Assembly: GCF_030269545.1 (NCBI RefSeq)
Contig: NZ_BSTN01000002.1
Coordinates: 124,001-188,000, forward strand
Length of the DNA stretch: 64,000 bases
Reading direction: 5' to 3'
Source: Actinomadura sp. NBRC 104425
Lineage (GTDB): Bacteria > Actinomycetota > Actinomycetes > Streptosporangiales > Streptosporangiaceae
Shown here: positions 1-9,804 of the stretch, piece by piece
Layout: each line of letters opens with the position of its first letter
Numbering within the stretch: the first letter of the stretch is position 1
The notes under the pieces: generated by a model
What the model was told of the DNA's origin: nothing
The model's database searches: none
Seen by the model: the letters and a program-made list of their open reading frames with translations, nothing else
Made by a program: the position numbers and the translations under genes

Positions 1-182
1 AGCAGGAGCGTGGCCGAACCCGCCAGCAGGCGGCCCAGCGCCAGCGCGCCCGGGGAGAACTCGCGGCCCGCGCTGCGGATCGCCACGAACGCCGACGCCC
101 ACAGCACGACCGTGAACGCCGCGGCGGCCACGGCGCGCCGGTCCACCGGCGGCCGGGCCGCCGCCTCTTCCTGTCGATCCAT
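1..182 (-). CDS. EamA/DMT-family membrane transporter, 5' part only
   Basis: This is the first 60 codons of a gene that runs off the left edge. The minus strand reads from an ATG at 182 into a short charged head (MDRQEEAAARPPVDRRAV) followed by a first membrane helix containing LWASAFVAIRSAG and then FSPGALALGRLLAGSATLL. The W-A-S-x-F-x-x-I-R pattern followed by a helix rich in R-x-L-x-A is typical of the first two helices of EamA (drug/metabolite transporter) exporters. Substrate cannot be told from this fragment. No good ribosome binding site is visible, only a GGGG run. It is transcribed in the same direction as the thi operon to its right but separated from thiG by 195 bases, so it is probably an independent unit. 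Confidence 0.72.
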   Translation of the reverse strand, partial: MDRQEEAAARPPVDRRAVAAAAFTVVLWASAFVAIRSAGREFSPGALALGRLLAGSATLL

Positions 183-377
183 GCGCTGCACCCCGGGAAG
201 CGGACGTTTCCACGAATCCCCGAAGCGCCCCCGCAGGCCGGGGGCCCGGACGGCGGGAAGGCGGCGCTCCCGCGCGGTGGCAGCGCGGGCCGGGGAGGAC
301 GCGGATCAGTCTGCGCCCACTCACCTTTCAGGTCCAGCGAGTATTTCTACAGGGAAGCGTTCAGCGTTCCTTCACCA

Positions 378-2550
<2,173 letters not shown>

Positions 2551-2555
2551 GTGTG

Positions 2556-2655
2556 CACTCCCTTCGCCGGCATGATCCGGATCAGGTCCTGGCGGTCGGC
2601 GGCCCGTACAGCCGCCCTCTCAGCCCGGTCGTACCGGACTCCCGCGGTTTCTCGC
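2556..2655 (-). promoter_or_regulatory. TPP riboswitch (THI element) upstream of thiO
   Basis: Read on the minus strand, this leader contains the two diagnostic conserved segments of the TPP aptamer in the right order: CTGAGAGGG (around 2613-2621) and, about 40 bases later, ACCTGATCCGGATCATGCC followed by GGCGAAGGGAG. The second segment ends about ten bases before the GTG of thiO, so the expression platform probably sequesters the ribosome binding site rather than forming a distant terminator. Outer boundaries are approximate. Confidence 0.94.
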
Positions 2656-2743
2656 ATGTACCACCCTACGTCCCATTAGTCCGTTCCAGTGTCGGGCCCA
2701 CCCGTGGCGGGCGGCCGGCCGGAGCGGCCGGAACCGGGCGGGC

Positions 2744-2749
2744 TAAGGT
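2744..2749 (+). promoter_or_regulatory. Candidate -10 element, near-leaderless start
   Basis: TAAGGT lies eight bases before the ATG at 2758, so a transcript from it would start at or within a base or two of the start codon. No clear -35 hexamer is seen. One of about nine similar TAnnnT/start pairs in the window. Confidence 0.4.
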
Positions 2750-2757
2750 GTGCCTTC

Positions 2758-3960
2758 ATGAACAGGGTGATCGTGGTGGGCGGCGGTCTGGCGGGCGTGC
2801 GGACCGTGGAGGCCCTGCGGCGCAAGGGGCACGAGGGGGAGGTGCTCCTCGTCTCGGCCGAGCGGCACCGGCCCTACGATCGGCCGCCGCTGTCCAAGGC
2901 GGTGCTGGCGGGCGACGCCGACGACACCACCGTCGAGGTCGACTGGGACGAGCTGCGCTGCGAGATGCTGCTCGGCGAGCGCGCCACCGCGCTGCGGCCC
3001 GGCGACCCCTGCGGCGGCACCGTCGTCACCACAGCCGGCGAGCTGGAGTTCGACGGGCTGGTCATCGCCACCGGCGCCGCCCCCGTCACCCTGCCCGGCC
3101 ACGGCGCCCAGCGCGTGCTGCGCACCATCGACGACGCCCGCGACCTGCGCGCGCGGCTGACGCCCGGCGTCCGCCTCGTCATCGTCGGCGCGGGCTGGAT
3201 CGGCGCCGAGGTCGCCACGACCGCCGCCAGGAAGGGCTGCTCGGTCACGGTGGTGGAGGCCGCCGACGCCCCCCTGTCGGGCGCCATCGGCCCCGAGGTC
3301 GGGGCGTTGACGGCCCGCTGGTACGGCGAGGCGGGCGTGGAGCTGCGCACCGGCGTCAAGGTCGCCGCCGTCGAGCCCGGGGCGCTGCTGCTGGCCGACG
3401 GCGCCCGCGTCCCCGCCGACGAGATCGTGGTCGGTGTCGGCGTCCGCCCCGAACTGGGCTGGCTGGACGGCTCCGGCGTGGAGACCGACGGCGGCGTGGC
3501 GACCGACGCCGCGCTCCGCGTCACCGTCGCGGGCGCCCCGCGGTCCGACATCGTGGCGGTGGGCGACTGCGCCGCCTGGTGGTCGAACAGGTACGGGCGG
3601 CGCCTGCTCGTCGAGCACTGGGACACCGCCCTCAACGCCCCCGCCGTCGCGGCCGCCACCCTGCTCGGCGAGGACGCCGTCTACGACCCCGTGCCGTACT
3701 TCTGGTCCGAGCAGTTCGGCCGCATGGTGCAGTACGCGGGCCACCACCAGGGGGCCGAGCGCGTGCTGCACCGGGGCGACCCCGACGGCTCCACGTGGTC
3801 GGTGTGCTGGCTCACCGGCGACCGCCTGGACGCCATCCTCACCGTCGACCGCCCCCGCGACCTGGTGCAGGCGCGCCGCGTGCTGACCGCGGGCACGCCC
3901 GTCGACCCGGACCTGCTCGCCGACCCCGAGCGCCCCGTCCGCGAGACGGTGAAGGCCTGA
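2758..3960 (+). CDS. NAD(P)/FAD-dependent oxidoreductase, ferredoxin reductase-like
   Basis: This 400-residue flavoprotein belongs to the family of FAD-dependent ferredoxin/rubredoxin reductases that pass electrons from NAD(P)H to an iron-sulfur partner. The FAD-binding motif VIVVGGGLAGVRTVEALR is at residues 4-21, the NAD-binding motif VIVGAGWIGAEVATTAARKG is near residue 145, and the second FAD contact (SDIVAVGDCA) is near 265. The C-terminal portion, starting about YFWSEQFGRMVQYAGHH, is the reductase C-terminal domain. No ferredoxin or P450 partner is adjacent, so the electron acceptor is unknown. The ATG at 2758 is chosen because homology begins there and the -10-like TAAGGT precedes it directly. 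It is divergent from the thi operon. Confidence 0.88.
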   Translation: MNRVIVVGGGLAGVRTVEALRRKGHEGEVLLVSAERHRPYDRPPLSKAVLAGDADDTTVEVDWDELRCEMLLGERATALRPGDPCGGTVVTTAGELEFDGLVIATGAAPVTLPGHGAQRVLRTIDDARDLRARLTPGVRLVIVGAGWIGAEVATTAARKGCSVTVVEAADAPLSGAIGPEVGALTARWYGEAGVELRTGVKVAAVEPGALLLADGARVPADEIVVGVGVRPELGWLDGSGVETDGGVATDAALRVTVAGAPRSDIVAVGDCAAWWSNRYGRRLLVEHWDTALNAPAVAAATLLGEDAVYDPVPYFWSEQFGRMVQYAGHHQGAERVLHRGDPDGSTWSVCWLTGDRLDAILTVDRPRDLVQARRVLTAGTPVDPDLLADPERPVRETVKA

Positions 3961-4014
3961 CGGCGCCCGCGGTCCTTCCGGGGATGCGGGGGTTTGAGAG
4001 GAGCGGGGGCGTGG

Positions 4015-4020
4015 TAGGCA
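4015..4020 (+). promoter_or_regulatory. Candidate -10 element, leaderless start
   Basis: TAGGCA is separated by exactly six bases from the GTG at 4027, the geometry expected of a leaderless actinobacterial transcript whose first base is the start codon. No -35 hexamer is evident. Confidence 0.4.
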
Positions 4021-4026
4021 GGGGGC

Positions 4027-4410
4027 GTGACGCAGATGCACGCAACCGTTGAGCGCGATCTCGATCCGCAGACCGACGCCCTGGCGGGGGAGTGGCTCAC
4101 CCTCAAGGAGGCGGCCGCCCGGCTGGGGGTCAAGCACAGCAGGATCAAGCAGCTGCTCGCCGAGCGCAAGCTGCTGGCCGTCCGCCGCGAGGGCCAGCTC
4201 ATGGTCCCCGCCGCGTTCCTGCGGGACGGCCAGGTGATCAAGGGACTGTCCGGCACGCTGACGGTGCTGTCGGACGCGGGCTTCAGCGACGTCGAGACGC
4301 TGCGGTGGCTGTTCACCGCCGACGACACCCTCCCGGGCACCCCGGTCCAGGCCCTCAGCGAGAACCGCGGCACCGAGGTGCGCCGCCGCGCCCAGGCCCT
4401 GGCCTTCTAG
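4027..4410 (+). CDS. Rv2175c-family winged-helix DNA-binding protein
   Basis: A 127-residue protein whose first half is a helix-turn-helix (LTLKEAAARLGVKHSRIKQLL, about residues 23-43) followed by a short wing (LAVRREGQLMVPAAFL), and whose second half (IKGLSGTLTVLSDAGFSDVETLRWLF) matches the C-terminal domain of M. tuberculosis Rv2175c. Rv2175c is a small DNA-binding protein reported as a substrate of the kinase PknL encoded next to it. Here the kinase-like gene lies about 1.3 kb away, with thiE and a small acidic gene between. The N-terminal tail contains several threonines (T2, T7, T16), the region phosphorylated in the mycobacterial protein. Regulon and target sites are unknown. Confidence 0.85.
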   Translation: MTQMHATVERDLDPQTDALAGEWLTLKEAAARLGVKHSRIKQLLAERKLLAVRREGQLMVPAAFLRDGQVIKGLSGTLTVLSDAGFSDVETLRWLFTADDTLPGTPVQALSENRGTEVRRRAQALAF

Positions 4411-4438
4411 CGTCCGGGCCCGAACTTCCGGGCCCGAG

Positions 4439-4466
4439 CGTCCGAACCCCGGCGTCCGAACCCCGG
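4439..4466. repeat. 14-bp tandem duplication downstream of the Rv2175c-like gene
   Basis: CGTCCGAACCCCGG is repeated twice head to tail (4439-4452 and 4453-4466), preceded by two diverged relatives of the same unit (CGTCCGGGCCCGAA, CTTCCGGGCCCGAG). It lies 28 bases after the stop codon at 4410. Confidence 0.85.
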
Positions 4467-4508
4467 GCCGCCCGCAGGGGCGGGCCGAAGAACGCACGTG
4501 ACACGATT

Positions 4509-4574
4509 GCGGGGTCACGCGCGAAGGTGCCGCCGGCCGCCGCACGGCCGGTGCGCACCGGCGCGTGACCCCGC
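4509..4574 (+). promoter_or_regulatory. Large nested stem-loop between the Rv2175c-like gene and thiE
   Basis: GCGGGGTCACGCGC (4509-4522) and GCGCGTGACCCCGC (4561-4574) are perfect 14-bp inverted arms. Inside them a second hairpin can form from GGTGC/GCACC and CCGGCC/GGCCGG. There is no T-run, and no TPP-aptamer motif. It could be a factor-independent terminator for the upstream gene or a leader structure of thiE. Confidence 0.7.
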
Positions 4575-4682
4575 GATCCGCATCCGGCCCCCGGTGCCGG
4601 GTACCGATCCCACGACCCGCCGCCGCGCGCGGACGGACCGAGAGCGCGCACGCGCCCAGCAGTGAAAGGAACGTCTTCCACC

Positions 4683-5369
4683 GTGTCCAGGCACCTGCCC
4701 TCCGAACGCGCCGTCGCCCTGCGCGCCCGGCTCAGCCGGGCCCGCCTCTACCTGTGCACGGACGCCAGGGAGCGGCAGGGCGACCTGCCCGAGTTCCTCG
4801 ACGCGGTGCTGGCCGGAGGCGTCGACATCGTCCAGCTCCGCCACAAGGGCTTGGAGGCGCGGCAGGAGCTGGAGTACCTGCGGGTGTTCCGGGCGGCCTG
4901 CGAGCGGCACGGTGCGCTGCTGGCCGTCAACGACCGCGCCGACATCGCTCACGCCGCGCACGCCGACGTCCTGCACCTGGGTCAGGACGACCTGCCGGTG
5001 CCGGCCGCCCGCGCCATCGTCGGCCAGGACATGCTCATCGGCCGGTCCACGCACTCCGACGAGCAGGCGTCGGCGGCCGCCGCCGAACCGGGCGTCGACT
5101 ACTTCTGCGCCGGGCCGGTGTGGCCCACCCCCACCAAGCCGGGACGGCCCGCCCCCGGGCCCAAGCTGCTGGAGTACGTCGCCGCCCAGCGCGAGGTCCG
5201 CCCCTGGTTCGCCATCGGCGGCATCGACGCGGGCAACCTCGACCGGGTGCTGGCCGCCGGGGCGACCCGCGTGGTCGTCGTCCGCGCCATCACCGAGGCG
5301 GCCGACCCGGGCGCCGCGGCCGCCGAGCTGGCCCGCCGCCTGGCCGCCCACTCCGCCGATCCGTCCTGA
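4683..5369 (+). CDS. thiE: Thiamine-phosphate synthase ThiE
   Basis: ThiE joins the pyrimidine diphosphate (HMP-PP) and thiazole phosphate halves into thiamine monophosphate. The TIM-barrel motifs are in order: [63 protein letters not shown] and, at the end, [11 protein letters not shown] with [10 protein letters not shown] choose the GTG at 4683 because AAAGGAA lies about eleven bases upstream and the product is then 228 residues, the usual size; an in-frame GTG at 4662 would include the ribosome binding site. Unlike thiO-S-G it has no visible TPP riboswitch, so its control differs. It stands alone, pointing away from the thiazole operon. Confidence 0.95.
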   Translation: MSRHLPSERAVALRARLSRARLYLCTDARERQGDLPEFLDAVLAGGVDIVQLRHKGLEARQELEYLRVFRAACERHGALLAVNDRADIAHAAHADVLHLGQDDLPVPAARAIVGQDMLIGRSTHSDEQASAAAAEPGVDYFCAGPVWPTPTKPGRPAPGPKLLEYVAAQREVRPWFAIGGIDAGNLDRVLAAGATRVVVVRAITEAADPGAAAAELARRLAAHSADPS

Positions 5370-5485
5370 CCGCCGGCCCGGTCACCCGCCTGATCACCCG
5401 CCCGATCACCTGGCCGTCGCCGCGCCTTTCCCCGGCGGTCGCCGCGTGATCGCCGACTCGGCCGCGGGCACGCCCCGGCATGTCC

Positions 5486-5491
5486 CACAAT
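5486..5491 (+). promoter_or_regulatory. Candidate -10 element, leaderless start
   Basis: CACAAT is followed after six bases by the ATG at 5498, matching the leaderless pattern seen at several other genes of this window. Confidence 0.3.
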
Positions 5492-5497
5492 GGACCC

Positions 5498-5656
5498 ATG
5501 AGCATGGGACCCGACGACGAGCGTGTGGTCGAGCTGGTCGAGGACGAGCTGGAGATCCTCCCCGACCAGACCACCGACGACACCGACACCGGATGGGGCG
5601 ACTGGCGCGGCGACGACGACTCCCGGCTCCTGGACGACCGTCCGCCGCACTGGTGA
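5498..5656 (+). CDS. Small acidic conserved protein (52 residues)
   Basis: A short gene not overlapping any other. The product starts MSMGPDDERVVELVEDELE and ends SRLLDDRPPHW; it contains about 17 Asp/Glu residues and few basic ones, no membrane segment and no cysteines. Small acidic proteins ending in an R-P-P-H-W type tail are found in other actinomycetes, which together with the codon usage (G/C at nearly every third position) supports it as real. The function is unknown. It ends 85 bases before the convergent kinase-like gene. An adaptor or inhibitor role is possible but nothing in the sequence proves it. Confidence 0.72.
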   Translation: MSMGPDDERVVELVEDELEILPDQTTDDTDTGWGDWRGDDDSRLLDDRPPHW

Positions 5657-5741
5657 CCCGGCCCTCGAACCGGCGTGCACCGGCCGCGCGGCCCGCCGCG
5701 GTGGGCGGCGCCGCGCGGCCCCGCCCATCCCGGCGGGCGGC

Positions 5742-6725
5742 TCACCACAGCAGGCCGAGCACGAACCCGACCGTCATCACCACGGCCAGGGCCACCATCA
5801 TCCGCCAGCGGTAGGCCGGGATGCGCCTGGGCCGCGGCTTGGGGGCGGGCGCCCGCCCCTCCCGCAGCGCGCGCACCAGCTGCCGCGCCGTGGGCCGGGC
5901 GGCCGGGTTCTTGTCCAGGCAGCGCAGCGCCAGGTCGCGCAGCGGGCCGTCCATGCCGCCCAGATCGGGGCGGCGCGAGGTCACCCGACGCATCACCGCC
6001 GCGCTCGGCCCGGTGCCGAACGGGGGGCGTCCCGTGGCGGCGAACACCACCGTCGCGCCCCAGGCCAACACGTCGGCGGGCGGGCCGACCGGCTCGTCCT
6101 CGATCTGCTCGGGCGCCATGTAGGCGGGCGCGCCCACCGGGCCCGTCGTGATCGCGGCGGCGTCCGCCAGCCGGGCCGTGCCGAAGCCGACGACCTTGGC
6201 GCCGTCCGGGCCGAGCACCACCTCGCCCGGTGTGAAGCCGCGGTGCACGACGCCCGCCCGGTGGATGGCGGCCAGCCCGGCGGCGGTGCGCAGCGCCACC
6301 GCGCGCAGCCGCTCGTCCGGCAGCGGCCCCTGCTCCTCCACGACCCGCTGCAGCGTCGGGCCCTCGACGTACTCGCTGACGATGTACGGGCGGTCGCCGG
6401 CGACGCCCGCGTCCAGCATCCGGGCGATGTGCCGGCCCGTGACCTCCAGCACCGCGTCGGCCTCCGCGCGGAAGCGGCCGAGCGCCCGCCGCCCGCCCGC
6501 CGGGACGCCCCGCAGCAGCTTCACCGCCACCGGCTCGCCCTCCGGCGACCGGGCCAGGTAGGCGACGCCCCGGCCGCCCTCGCCGAGCCGGCCCAGCAGC
6601 CGGTAGCCGCCGACGCGGCGGGGGTCGTCCGGGGCCAGCGGGCCGCGCACGCGCCGGTCGCGACGCGGCCGCGGGTCGCGACGCGCATGCCGCTCGGGCG
6701 GTGAGGGACGGGGCGTGGGAGGCAC
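5742..6725 (-). CDS. Membrane-anchored Ser/Thr protein kinase-fold protein, predicted pseudokinase
   Basis: A 327-residue protein with a full Hanks-type kinase fold. The glycine loop LGEGGRGVAYLA (residues 47-58), the ATP-anchoring lysine (VAVKLL, K69), the C-helix glutamate (E88) and the activation-segment end (YMAPEQ) are kept. However, the catalytic loop reads HRGFTPGEV (161-169) instead of HRDxKPxN, and the metal-binding DFG reads GFG (180-182). The three residues essential for phosphotransfer are therefore all replaced, so I predict a pseudokinase that may still bind nucleotide. A single membrane helix (VALAVVMTVGFVLGLLW) ends the protein, anchoring the domain at the inner face. Start: GTG at 6725 with an upstream GGAG; longer readings would overlap the polyprenyl synthetase gene. 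Its location corresponds to mycobacterial pknL. Confidence 0.85.
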   Translation of the reverse strand: MPPTPRPSPPERHARRDPRPRRDRRVRGPLAPDDPRRVGGYRLLGRLGEGGRGVAYLARSPEGEPVAVKLLRGVPAGGRRALGRFRAEADAVLEVTGRHIARMLDAGVAGDRPYIVSEYVEGPTLQRVVEEQGPLPDERLRAVALRTAAGLAAIHRAGVVHRGFTPGEVVLGPDGAKVVGFGTARLADAAAITTGPVGAPAYMAPEQIEDEPVGPPADVLAWGATVVFAATGRPPFGTGPSAAVMRRVTSRRPDLGGMDGPLRDLALRCLDKNPAARPTARQLVRALREGRAPAPKPRPRRIPAYRWRMMVALAVVMTVGFVLGLLW

Positions 6726-6876
6726 GTCTGGCTCCGGCTCAGGGAGGCGAGGGTAGAGGAATGCCTCTTTTGTACCGTGCCGCCCCCGTCCGCGCGTCCC
6801 GAACCTTCGATCTGCGGTCTCGTCGCGGGCGGCGCCGCATGAGCGATGTGCGCCCGCGGCGGATGCGCCGGGCGGG

Positions 6877-7929
6877 TCAGGCCCGGCGGGCGGTGGCGGC
6901 GACGGCCAGCTCCTCCAGTGCACCGACGGCCACGGCGGCCAGCGGGGCGTCCGCCAGCGCGGCGGCGGCCTCGGCCGCGTACCGGTCGATCATCTCCTCG
7001 CAGGCGGCCAGCCCGCCGGTCTCCTCGATGATCGTCCGCAGCCGGTCCACGCCCTCGGCGTCCAGCCCGGGGTCGCCGAGATGCCGCTCCAGCAGCTCGG
7101 CCTGCTCGGGACCGGCGCGTTCGGCGGTCAGCGCGACCAGCACCGTCCGCTTCCCCTCGCGCAGGTCGTCGCCCGCGGGCTTGCCCGTCTCGGCCGGGTC
7201 GCCGAACACTCCGAGCACGTCGTCGCGCAGCTGGAAGGCGATGCCGAGCGGGCGCCCGTACGCGCTGAGCGTCTCGATCACCTCGGGCGGCGCCCCGGCC
7301 AGCGCGGCGCCGAGGTGCAGCGGGCGCTCGATGGTGTACTTGGCGCTCTTGTACTCCACCACGCGCAGCGCCGTCTCCACGGTGCCGCCGCGGCGCGCGC
7401 CCTCCAGCACGTCCAGGTACTGGCCGCACATCACCTCGGTGCGCATCAGGTCGTAGACGGCGCGCCCCCGGGCCAGCCGGTCCGGGTCCAGCGCGCTGGA
7501 CTCGTACATCTCGCCCGACCACGACAGGCACAGGTCGCCCAGCAGGATCGCCGCGCCCAGCCCGAACGGCTCGGGGGCGCCGAGCAGGCCGTCGCGCCGG
7601 TGCAGCTCCTCGAACCGGCGGTGCGCCGACGGCTGGCCGCGGCGGGTGTCGCTGGAGTCCATCACGTCGTCGTGGATGAGGGCGCTGGCCTGCAGCAGCT
7701 CCAGGGACGCGGCGGCGGTCACGATGCCCGGCGCCTCGCCGCCGCCCGCGCTGCGCCAGCCCCAGTAGCAGAACTGCGGACGCAGCCGCTTGCCGCCGGC
7801 CAGCAGCGCGTCCAACGCGTCCAGGAGGGGGACCAGATCCGGGCTGATCGCCAGGAGTTCCGGCCGCCGGCGGTCGACGAAGGCCAGCAGCGCCTCGTCG
7901 ACCTCCTTGCGGATGCGGCGCGTCGTCAT
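6877..7929 (-). CDS. Polyprenyl synthetase (geranylgeranyl/farnesyl-type prenyltransferase)
   Basis: A 350-residue all-trans isoprenyl diphosphate synthase that condenses isopentenyl diphosphate onto allylic primers. The first aspartate-rich motif is HDDVMDSSDTRRG, preceded by the substrate-binding GGKRLRPQF; the second is FQLRDDVLGVFGD followed by GKPAGDDLREGKRT. In the second motif the last aspartate of DDxxD is replaced by Gly, as in several actinobacterial homologues. Chain length cannot be assigned reliably from the sequence alone. The ATG at 7929 is favoured; homology starts at MTTRRIRKEVDEALL. It is divergent from metF and upstream of the pseudokinase gene in the same orientation, matching the idsA2 position of the M. 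tuberculosis locus. Confidence 0.9.
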   Translation of the reverse strand: MTTRRIRKEVDEALLAFVDRRRPELLAISPDLVPLLDALDALLAGGKRLRPQFCYWGWRSAGGGEAPGIVTAAASLELLQASALIHDDVMDSSDTRRGQPSAHRRFEELHRRDGLLGAPEPFGLGAAILLGDLCLSWSGEMYESSALDPDRLARGRAVYDLMRTEVMCGQYLDVLEGARRGGTVETALRVVEYKSAKYTIERPLHLGAALAGAPPEVIETLSAYGRPLGIAFQLRDDVLGVFGDPAETGKPAGDDLREGKRTVLVALTAERAGPEQAELLERHLGDPGLDAEGVDRLRTIIEETGGLAACEEMIDRYAAEAAAALADAPLAAVAVGALEELAVAATARRA

Positions 7930-8116
7930 TTTCCCGATCGTTCCGTTCGCTGGTTGATCACTTACGGCCGAGGTGAGTATTTCGCACCATGTCCTTAATT
8001 TCATCCTCGGACAGGGGGAAATCTGCGTGCGCACCGGGGCCGCCCCGGAGCGTGACCCGGATCGCGCCGCTCGAACCGCGGCGACCTCGGGATGTGGCCG
8101 GCGGGCCGCCCCCCAC

Positions 8117-8122
8117 TAGGCT
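8117..8122 (+). promoter_or_regulatory. Candidate -10 element of metF
   Basis: TAGGCT ends six bases before the ATG at 8129, so transcription would begin at the start codon. This spacing favours the ATG over the in-frame GTG at 8123, which would lie inside the promoter. Confidence 0.45.
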
Positions 8123-8128
8123 GTGAGA

Positions 8129-9061
8129 ATGCGATCTGTACGTCCCGACCGCGCCCCGACGATCCGCGAGCTGCTGGCAGACGGCCGCAAGACGTTCTCC
8201 TTCGAGTTCTTCCCCCCCAAGACCGAACAGGGGGTGCGGAACCTGTGGCGCACGATCCGCGAGCTGGAGACGCTCCGCCCGTCGTTCGTGTCGGTGACGT
8301 ACGGCGCGGGCGGCGGCACCCGCGACAAGACCGTCGACATCGTCGAGCGCATCGCCACCGACACCACCCTCACCCCGGTGGCGCACTGCACCGCCGTCAA
8401 CCACTCGCGCGCCGAGCTGCGCCACCTGATCGGCCGGTTCGCCGCCGCGGGGGTGCGCAACATCCTCGCCCTGCGCGGCGACCCGCCCGGCGACCCGATG
8501 GGCGAGTGGGTCAAGCACCCCGCGGGCGTCGAGTATGCCGCCGAGCTGGTCGGCCTGATCCGCGCGTCCGGCGACTTCTGCGTGGGCGTGGCCGCCTTCC
8601 CCTACAAGCATCCGCGCTCGCCCGACATCGACAGCGACACCCGCCACTTCGTGGCCAAGTGCCGCGCCGGCGCCGACTACGCGATCACCCAGATGTTCTT
8701 CCGCGCCGAGGACTACTTCCGGCTGCGCGACCGGGTGGCGGCGGTCGGCTGCGACGTGCCGATCATCCCGGGCATCATGCCGGTCACCCAGCTCAGCACC
8801 ATCGAGCGCTCCGAGCAGCTGTCGGGCGCCCCGTTTCCGCCCGAGGTGCGCGAGCGGTTCGACGCGGTCGCCGGCGACCCCGAGGCGGTGCGGCGGCTGG
8901 GCATCGAGCACGCCGCCGAGCTGTGCCGCGAGCTGCTCGACCAGGACGCGCCCGGCATCCACTTCATCACCTTCAACAAGTCCACGGCGACCCGCGAGGT
9001 GTACGCGCTGCTGGAGGAGTCCGGCCACGCCGGTCACGGCGCCGTCCGCGCCACCGCCTGA
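8129..9061 (+). CDS. metF: Methylenetetrahydrofolate reductase MetF
   Basis: MetF reduces 5,10-methylene-THF to 5-methyl-THF for methionine synthesis, with an FAD cofactor. The protein shows [14 protein letters not shown] at the N-terminus (catalytic Glu), [14 protein letters not shown], the folate/FAD stretch [45 protein letters not shown] and the C-terminal [17 protein letters not shown], all in the family order. Length 310 residues from the ATG at 8129. A perfect GC-rich inverted repeat right after the stop probably ends transcription from both sides. The metF/polyprenyl-synthetase divergence recalls Rv2172c/Rv2173 of M. tuberculosis, whose product is an unusual MetF variant. Confidence 0.93.
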   Translation: MRSVRPDRAPTIRELLADGRKTFSFEFFPPKTEQGVRNLWRTIRELETLRPSFVSVTYGAGGGTRDKTVDIVERIATDTTLTPVAHCTAVNHSRAELRHLIGRFAAAGVRNILALRGDPPGDPMGEWVKHPAGVEYAAELVGLIRASGDFCVGVAAFPYKHPRSPDIDSDTRHFVAKCRAGADYAITQMFFRAEDYFRLRDRVAAVGCDVPIIPGIMPVTQLSTIERSEQLSGAPFPPEVRERFDAVAGDPEAVRRLGIEHAAELCRELLDQDAPGIHFITFNKSTATREVYALLEESGHAGHGAVRATA

Positions 9062-9073
9062 TCTTCGGGTCCG

Positions 9074-9100
9074 GCGCCCCGGGGCGGCGTCCCGGGGCGC
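9074..9100. terminator. Bidirectional GC-rich hairpin between metF and the GNAT gene
   Basis: GCGCCCCGGG (9074-9083) and CCCGGGGCGC (9091-9100) are perfect 10-bp arms with a 7-base loop, placed 12 bases after the metF stop and 14 bases beyond the end of the convergent GNAT gene. Confidence 0.65.
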
Positions 9101-9114
9101 GGGCCCGGCCGGGG

Positions 9115-9699
9115 TCAGCGCTTGGCGGCCAGCGGCAGCATGCCGCCCATGACGGCGTAGCGGGGCCCGCCGCCGGGGAACTCGAAGTCGGTGAGCAGGT
9201 CGATCATGCCCACCGAGCGGTACAGGTTGCGGGCGGGGGAGTCCGGCGGGCTGTTCAGCGTGGACAGCACCGCCGTGCGCTCCGAACGGCCCTCGCACAG
9301 CGCGTTCAGCAGCGCCCGGCCCAGGCCCTGGCCCTGGTGGTCGGGGTGGACGTGCAGCTCGGCGACCTCGAACGCGTCGTCCAGCCAGGCGGCGGCGTGC
9401 TCGGGGCCGCCCTTGTCGGCCAGCGCCTGGTACACCACGTCGTGCCACCACTGCCCGGCCCCGCCGTGGAAGCCGTAGATGAATCCGCGCACCGGCCCGC
9501 TCAGGCCCGGCAGCGCCCCGCGCCGCTCGGCCACGATCGCCCGGAACCCCGGGTAGGAGGCGTGCCGCTGCATGATCGTGTGCCGTCCCGGCAGCTGGTC
9601 GCGGGGCGGCCGCATCGCCGCCGCGTACACCTCCACGATGGGGTTCAGGCGGCGCAGGAAGGCGCGATGGTCGATCTCGCGCAGCTTCGGCTCCCTCAC
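9115..9699 (-). CDS. GNAT-family N-acetyltransferase
   Basis: A 194-residue acetyltransferase of the GCN5 fold. The acetyl-CoA pyrophosphate loop is visible as VHPDHQGQGLGRALLNAL (Q/R-x-x-G-x-G/A), preceded by the strand VAELHV and followed by LSTLNSPPDSPARNLYRSVGM, the usual second half of the fold. The gene starts at a GTG at 9699, seven bases after a TAGGCT box, suggesting a leaderless transcript; the longer in-frame ATG upstream has no homology. Substrate is unknown. A GNAT gene next to metF is also found in mycobacteria (Rv2170), so it is likely part of the same conserved neighbourhood. Confidence 0.86.
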   Translation of the reverse strand: MREPKLREIDHRAFLRRLNPIVEVYAAAMRPPRDQLPGRHTIMQRHASYPGFRAIVAERRGALPGLSGPVRGFIYGFHGGAGQWWHDVVYQALADKGGPEHAAAWLDDAFEVAELHVHPDHQGQGLGRALLNALCEGRSERTAVLSTLNSPPDSPARNLYRSVGMIDLLTDFEFPGGGPRYAVMGGMLPLAAKR

Positions 9700-9706
9700 G
9701 CAGTAG

Positions 9707-9712
9707 AGCCTA
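9707..9712 (-). promoter_or_regulatory. Candidate -10 element of the GNAT gene
   Basis: On the minus strand TAGGCT lies seven bases before the GTG at 9699. The same hexamer precedes metF. Confidence 0.4.
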
Positions 9713-9804
9713 GACCCGCCCGTGATGCCGCCTGTGTCCGGCCGGGGGCGAGCGATCCGTCCCGCCTCGGGCACGGGCGCCGCGGCCGCACGGCGCCCGG
9801 GGTT

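Noticed and set aside
4411..4682. Possible TPP riboswitch in front of thiE
   Set aside because: Neither CTGAGA nor CCTGATC-type aptamer motifs occur; only the nested hairpin is present.
7958..8060. Minus-strand peptide ending SEDEIKDMVRNTHLGRK upstream of the polyprenyl synthetase gene
   Set aside because: It looks protein-like and has unusually A/T-rich codons, but has no start codon in a sensible place and no ribosome binding site, and overlaps the divergent promoter region.
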